Source: Myxococcales bacterium
GTDB taxonomy: Bacteria > Myxococcota > Bradymonadia > REDH01
Direction of reading: 5' to 3'
DNA: 9,620 nt
Assembly (NCBI GenBank): GCA_018970625.1
Contig: JAGWVZ010000101.1
Coordinates: 1-9,620 of the forward strand
The first letter of the stretch is position 1. Each line of letters begins with the position of its first letter. Positions 6,626 to 9,620 of this stretch are shown here, piece by piece. The notes below the pieces were generated by a model. It ran no database searches and was not told the origin of the DNA. It was given only the letters and a program-made list of their open reading frames with translations. Both the position numbers and the translations under genes were made by a program.

Positions 6626-7314
6626 ACAGCAAAAGCATAACCGCACTCGTCTGCGGTGTGACGATGAGCGCCATGATTCCCGTCGCGATGGCGCAGACGG
6701 TCGAAGAGGCCGTCGTGACGCGCTTTGCCGAGTGCCTGTCGGCCGAAGGTGGCGAGCTAGGTGACGCCGAGCGCTCTGCGCTCACGGGTCTGGCTCCGCA
6801 GCTGATTGGCACGCTGGGTCAGCCGGCGTGCGATTCGGGGGACGCGGCCGGCTGCGCGACCGCCCTGTCGGGCATGAGTTGCGAGCTGTTGGCGGGGGTT
6901 TGGCATGCGCCGGTCGCGGCCGCCGTACCGGAGCCTGCGCCGTGGGCGAGACAGTTCGTCGAGGCGCTCACGGGTCGCATTCTGGCGTGCCTGCCGAATG
7001 GCACAACCGACGCTCAGCTTGGAGCTCAGGTCGCCGAATACGGCCTGGTGTTGGGCTCGAGCCTGCAGGGCGCGCTGACAGCCGCTGGCTGCACACCCGA
7101 TGAAACGCAGGCCGCGGCATGTGCCACCGCGATCGCCGGTGTGGACTGTGCGTCGCTAACGGAAGGCGTAACGTCGGGCGGTATGATGCCCTTGCCCGAA
7201 GGTGCGGCGGAATCCTGTGGGGCGATGTTTGGCTGTATGGGGGCGCTCGACGCCGCCATGGAGGAGATCGATCGTGAGCGCGAGGCATTGCCACTGGGCG
7301 AAGACTCTCCATGA
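6622..7314 (+). CDS. Exported cysteine-rich protein with two four-Cys repeats
   Basis: I do not recognise this 230-residue protein. It begins with a Sec signal peptide: Lys4, a hydrophobic core, then A-M-A before Q25, predicting cleavage by signal peptidase I after Ala24. The mature part holds two diverged copies of one unit. The first has cysteines at 38, 70, 78 and 87, the second at 123, 157, 167 and 176. Both end in a similar block, C-A-T-A-L-S-G-M-S-C in copy 1 and C-A-T-A-I-A-G-V-D-C in copy 2. A further pair, Cys199 and Cys205, follows. The even count and spacing suggest disulfides in the periplasm. The start at 6622 is chosen for its AGGAGG and for the ATGA overlap with the preceding gene, which suggests coupled translation and joint function. 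The C terminus is acidic. No enzyme motif is visible. Confidence 0.78.
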   Translation: MNSKSITALVCGVTMSAMIPVAMAQTVEEAVVTRFAECLSAEGGELGDAERSALTGLAPQLIGTLGQPACDSGDAAGCATALSGMSCELLAGVWHAPVAAAVPEPAPWARQFVEALTGRILACLPNGTTDAQLGAQVAEYGLVLGSSLQGALTAAGCTPDETQAAACATAIAGVDCASLTEGVTSGGMMPLPEGAAESCGAMFGCMGALDAAMEEIDREREALPLGEDSP

Positions 7315-7350
7315 ATTCCGGAGATTGGAGACTGGAACGCGTGGTTGAAC

Positions 7351-7381
7351 TTGCGTGAACGACGAAAGTTGTGCTTAGGCT
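7351..7381 (+). promoter_or_regulatory. Candidate promoter of secG
   Basis: TTGCGT at 7351-7356 precedes TAGGCT at 7376-7381 by 19 bases (18 if the -10 is read as TTAGGC). An overlapping TTGAAC begins at 7345. The -10 resembles the TAGGCA before the tRNA gene and is likewise followed by GC-rich sequence. Weak on its own, but it would explain separate transcription of secG after the 168-base gap. Confidence 0.35.
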
Positions 7382-7412
7382 ACGCGCCCTGAGATGAATC
7401 ATGCCGGCACGG

Positions 7413-7429
7413 AGCCCCACCGCGGGGCT
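7413..7429 (+). terminator. Hairpin in the secG leader
   Basis: AGCCCC (7413-7418) and GGGGCT (7424-7429) pair perfectly around a five-base loop. Only T-T-A-T follows, so termination is doubtful. It could end transcripts of the preceding gene pair or act as a leader structure for secG. Confidence 0.35.
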
Positions 7430-7482
7430 TATCCGGGACGGATGCGGGTCGGCTCGGCCGCCTGAATTGTAGAGAGAAACGT

Positions 7483-7974
7483 ATGACCGCCGCGATTTAT
7501 ACCGTTTACGTGCTCAACTGCCTCTTTCTGATCATGGTTGTTCTGCTGCAGGCAGGGCGCGGTGGCGGGCTGTCTTTTGGTGGAGGATCGTCCGGCGCGG
7601 TCATGGGAAGCAGCGGAGCTTCAACCCTTTTGCAGCAGCTGACGGTCGGTTCAGCTGCCGGCTTCATGGTTCTGAGCCTGCTGCTCGTGTACATCTCATC
7701 GAGCAGCAACAGCGTCGGTGACCAGATGGAATATGCGCCGGATGCTCCTGCAGCCACATCGGGTACCGATGAGGGGACGCCTTCTACAGAGACCATGCCA
7801 GCCGTCCCGGTTGAGCCGGCCGCGTCGAGTGAACCGCCGGCACCCGTGGAAGCCGCAGCGCCTGTGGAAGCCGCAGCACCCGTGGAAGCCGCAGCACCCG
7901 TGGAAGCCGCAGCACCCGTGGAAGCCGCAGCACCCGTGGAAGCCGCTGCGCCCGTTGAAGGTTCAGGCAACTGA
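7483..7974 (+). CDS. secG: Preprotein translocase subunit SecG with a repeat-bearing C-terminal tail
   Basis: A 163-residue inner-membrane protein, longer than the about 110 residues of E. coli SecG. It associates with SecYE and assists SecA-driven protein export. TM1 spans about residues 5-24 and TM2 about 56-73. Between them is the family signature V-V-L-L-Q-A-G-R-G-G-G-L, then F-G-G-G-S-S and a G-S-S-G-A-S-T-L-L segment, matching SecG closely. After TM2 comes a long Ala/Pro/Glu-rich tail with six A-P-V-E-A-A units and a seventh ending E-G-S-G-N, predicted on the periplasmic side if the usual two-helix topology holds. The start has GAGAG six bases upstream. secG next to tpiA and before a tRNA-Leu gene is a known arrangement in several proteobacteria, but here two extra genes separate it from tpiA. 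Confidence 0.94.
   Translation: MTAAIYTVYVLNCLFLIMVVLLQAGRGGGLSFGGGSSGAVMGSSGASTLLQQLTVGSAAGFMVLSLLLVYISSSSNSVGDQMEYAPDAPAATSGTDEGTPSTETMPAVPVEPAASSEPPAPVEAAAPVEAAAPVEAAAPVEAAAPVEAAAPVEAAAPVEGSGN
7840..7965 (+). repeat. In-frame 18-bp tandem repeat in secG
   Basis: Seven consecutive 18-base units encode A-P-V-E-A-A. Units 1, 3, 4 and 5 are identical; unit 2 differs at two bases, unit 6 at its last base, and unit 7 (7948-7965) has diverged to encode A-P-V-E-G-S. The near identity points to recent slippage or unequal exchange, so the copy number probably varies between strains without breaking the frame. Confidence 0.92.
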
Positions 7975-8002
7975 AAAATTGCCGAGCTGGCCGAAAAACC
8001 GT

Positions 8003-8032
8003 TTGACGCTGCGCGACGGAATCGGCTAGGCA
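8003..8032 (+). promoter_or_regulatory. Candidate promoter of the tRNA-Leu gene
   Basis: TTGACG at 8003-8008 is followed after 18 bases by TAGGCA at 8027-8032 (or after 17 by CTAGGC). It lies between the secG stop and the tRNA gene, about 45 bases before the mature 5' end. No terminator separates it from secG, so read-through from secG may also supply the tRNA. Confidence 0.5.
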
Positions 8033-8077
8033 AGCGGTCCCGCTACGGTGGTACTGCCATCGCAGAGGAGCTGGTTC

Positions 8078-9535
<1,458 letters not shown>

Positions 9536-9565
9536 GGCGCGTTGTTCCGGCGGGCATTGAAAAGT

Positions 9566-9598
9566 GGCGCGTGGCTAAAGTGCGCTTGACGCGCCTTT
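9566..9598 (+). terminator. Inverted repeat after serS, possible terminator
   Basis: GGCGCGT (9566-9572) and ACGCGCC (9589-9595) are perfect reverse complements 16 bases apart, followed by TTT. A second copy of GGCGCGT directly after the serS stop (9536-9542) could pair with the same right arm. The long loop and short T-run make termination uncertain. Confidence 0.4.
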
Positions 9599-9615
9599 CG
9601 ACTTCGTGGTACATG
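9586..9615 (+). promoter_or_regulatory. Candidate promoter at the right edge
   Basis: TTGACG at 9586-9591 and TACATG at 9610-9615 are 18 bases apart, followed by CGCCC at the window end. The -35 overlaps the right arm of the preceding inverted repeat. The GC-rich stretch after the -10 resembles a stable-RNA promoter, but the downstream gene is outside the window. Confidence 0.42.
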
Positions 9616-9620
9616 CGCCC

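Noticed and set aside
6646..6657. Possible lipobox at L-V-C-G in the secreted protein
   Set aside because: The Cys is only residue 11, too close to the N terminus, and the residues before it do not fit L-[AS]-[GA]-C. The A-M-A site at 22-24 fits signal peptidase I.
7840..7965. Tandem repeats as a CRISPR array
   Set aside because: The units are 18 bases, directly adjacent with no spacers, and in frame within secG.

Overview
The window is GC-rich bacterial DNA with Gram-negative features: a two-helix SecG, a Sec-exported protein and no sign of Gram-positive signals. The core is a glycolysis cluster in the order gap-pgk-tpiA, later followed by secG, a tRNA-Leu gene and serS. The cluster order, the long Ala/Pro/Glu-rich and Gly/Ser/Glu-rich tails, and a secreted protein with repeated four-cysteine units suggest a lineage such as Myxococcota or other former Deltaproteobacteria. 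That placement is inference; no 16S or other marker is present.

Layout, all genes on the + strand: the last 29 codons of an unidentified gene with a very acidic C terminus, followed by a hairpin (1-122); an MFS transporter (247-1515); a control region with a candidate promoter and two inverted repeats (1516-1627); gap, pgk and tpiA packed tightly with near-identical Shine-Dalgarno leaders (1628-4607); a 200-base spacer with a candidate promoter and an abutting palindrome (4608-4810); two unfamiliar, translationally coupled genes (4811-7314); a second spacer with a weak promoter and a hairpin (7315-7482); secG with an in-frame 18-bp tandem repeat (7483-7974); a promoter, tRNA-Leu and strong intrinsic terminator (8003-8204); serS (8270-9535); and a possible terminator and/or promoter running to the window end.

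gap, pgk and tpiA encode three lower-glycolysis/gluconeogenesis enzymes acting on triose phosphates. secG encodes a Sec translocon subunit. serS and the tRNA gene serve translation.

The least ordinary part is the pair at 4811-7314. It interrupts the otherwise familiar tpiA-secG neighbourhood. The first gene encodes a multi-pass membrane protein with a cytoplasmic N-terminal domain that resembles the ribosomal L7/L12 C-terminal fold, and a long acidic presumed-periplasmic region carrying nine Glu-Gly-Ser triads. The second encodes a small exported protein made of two diverged copies of a four-cysteine unit. The ATGA overlap suggests the two products act together at the envelope.

The second point worth attention is the tRNA-Leu gene. 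Its folded anticodon loop gives anticodon AAG (A34), which is rare in bacteria and would require inosine formation on a leucine tRNA.
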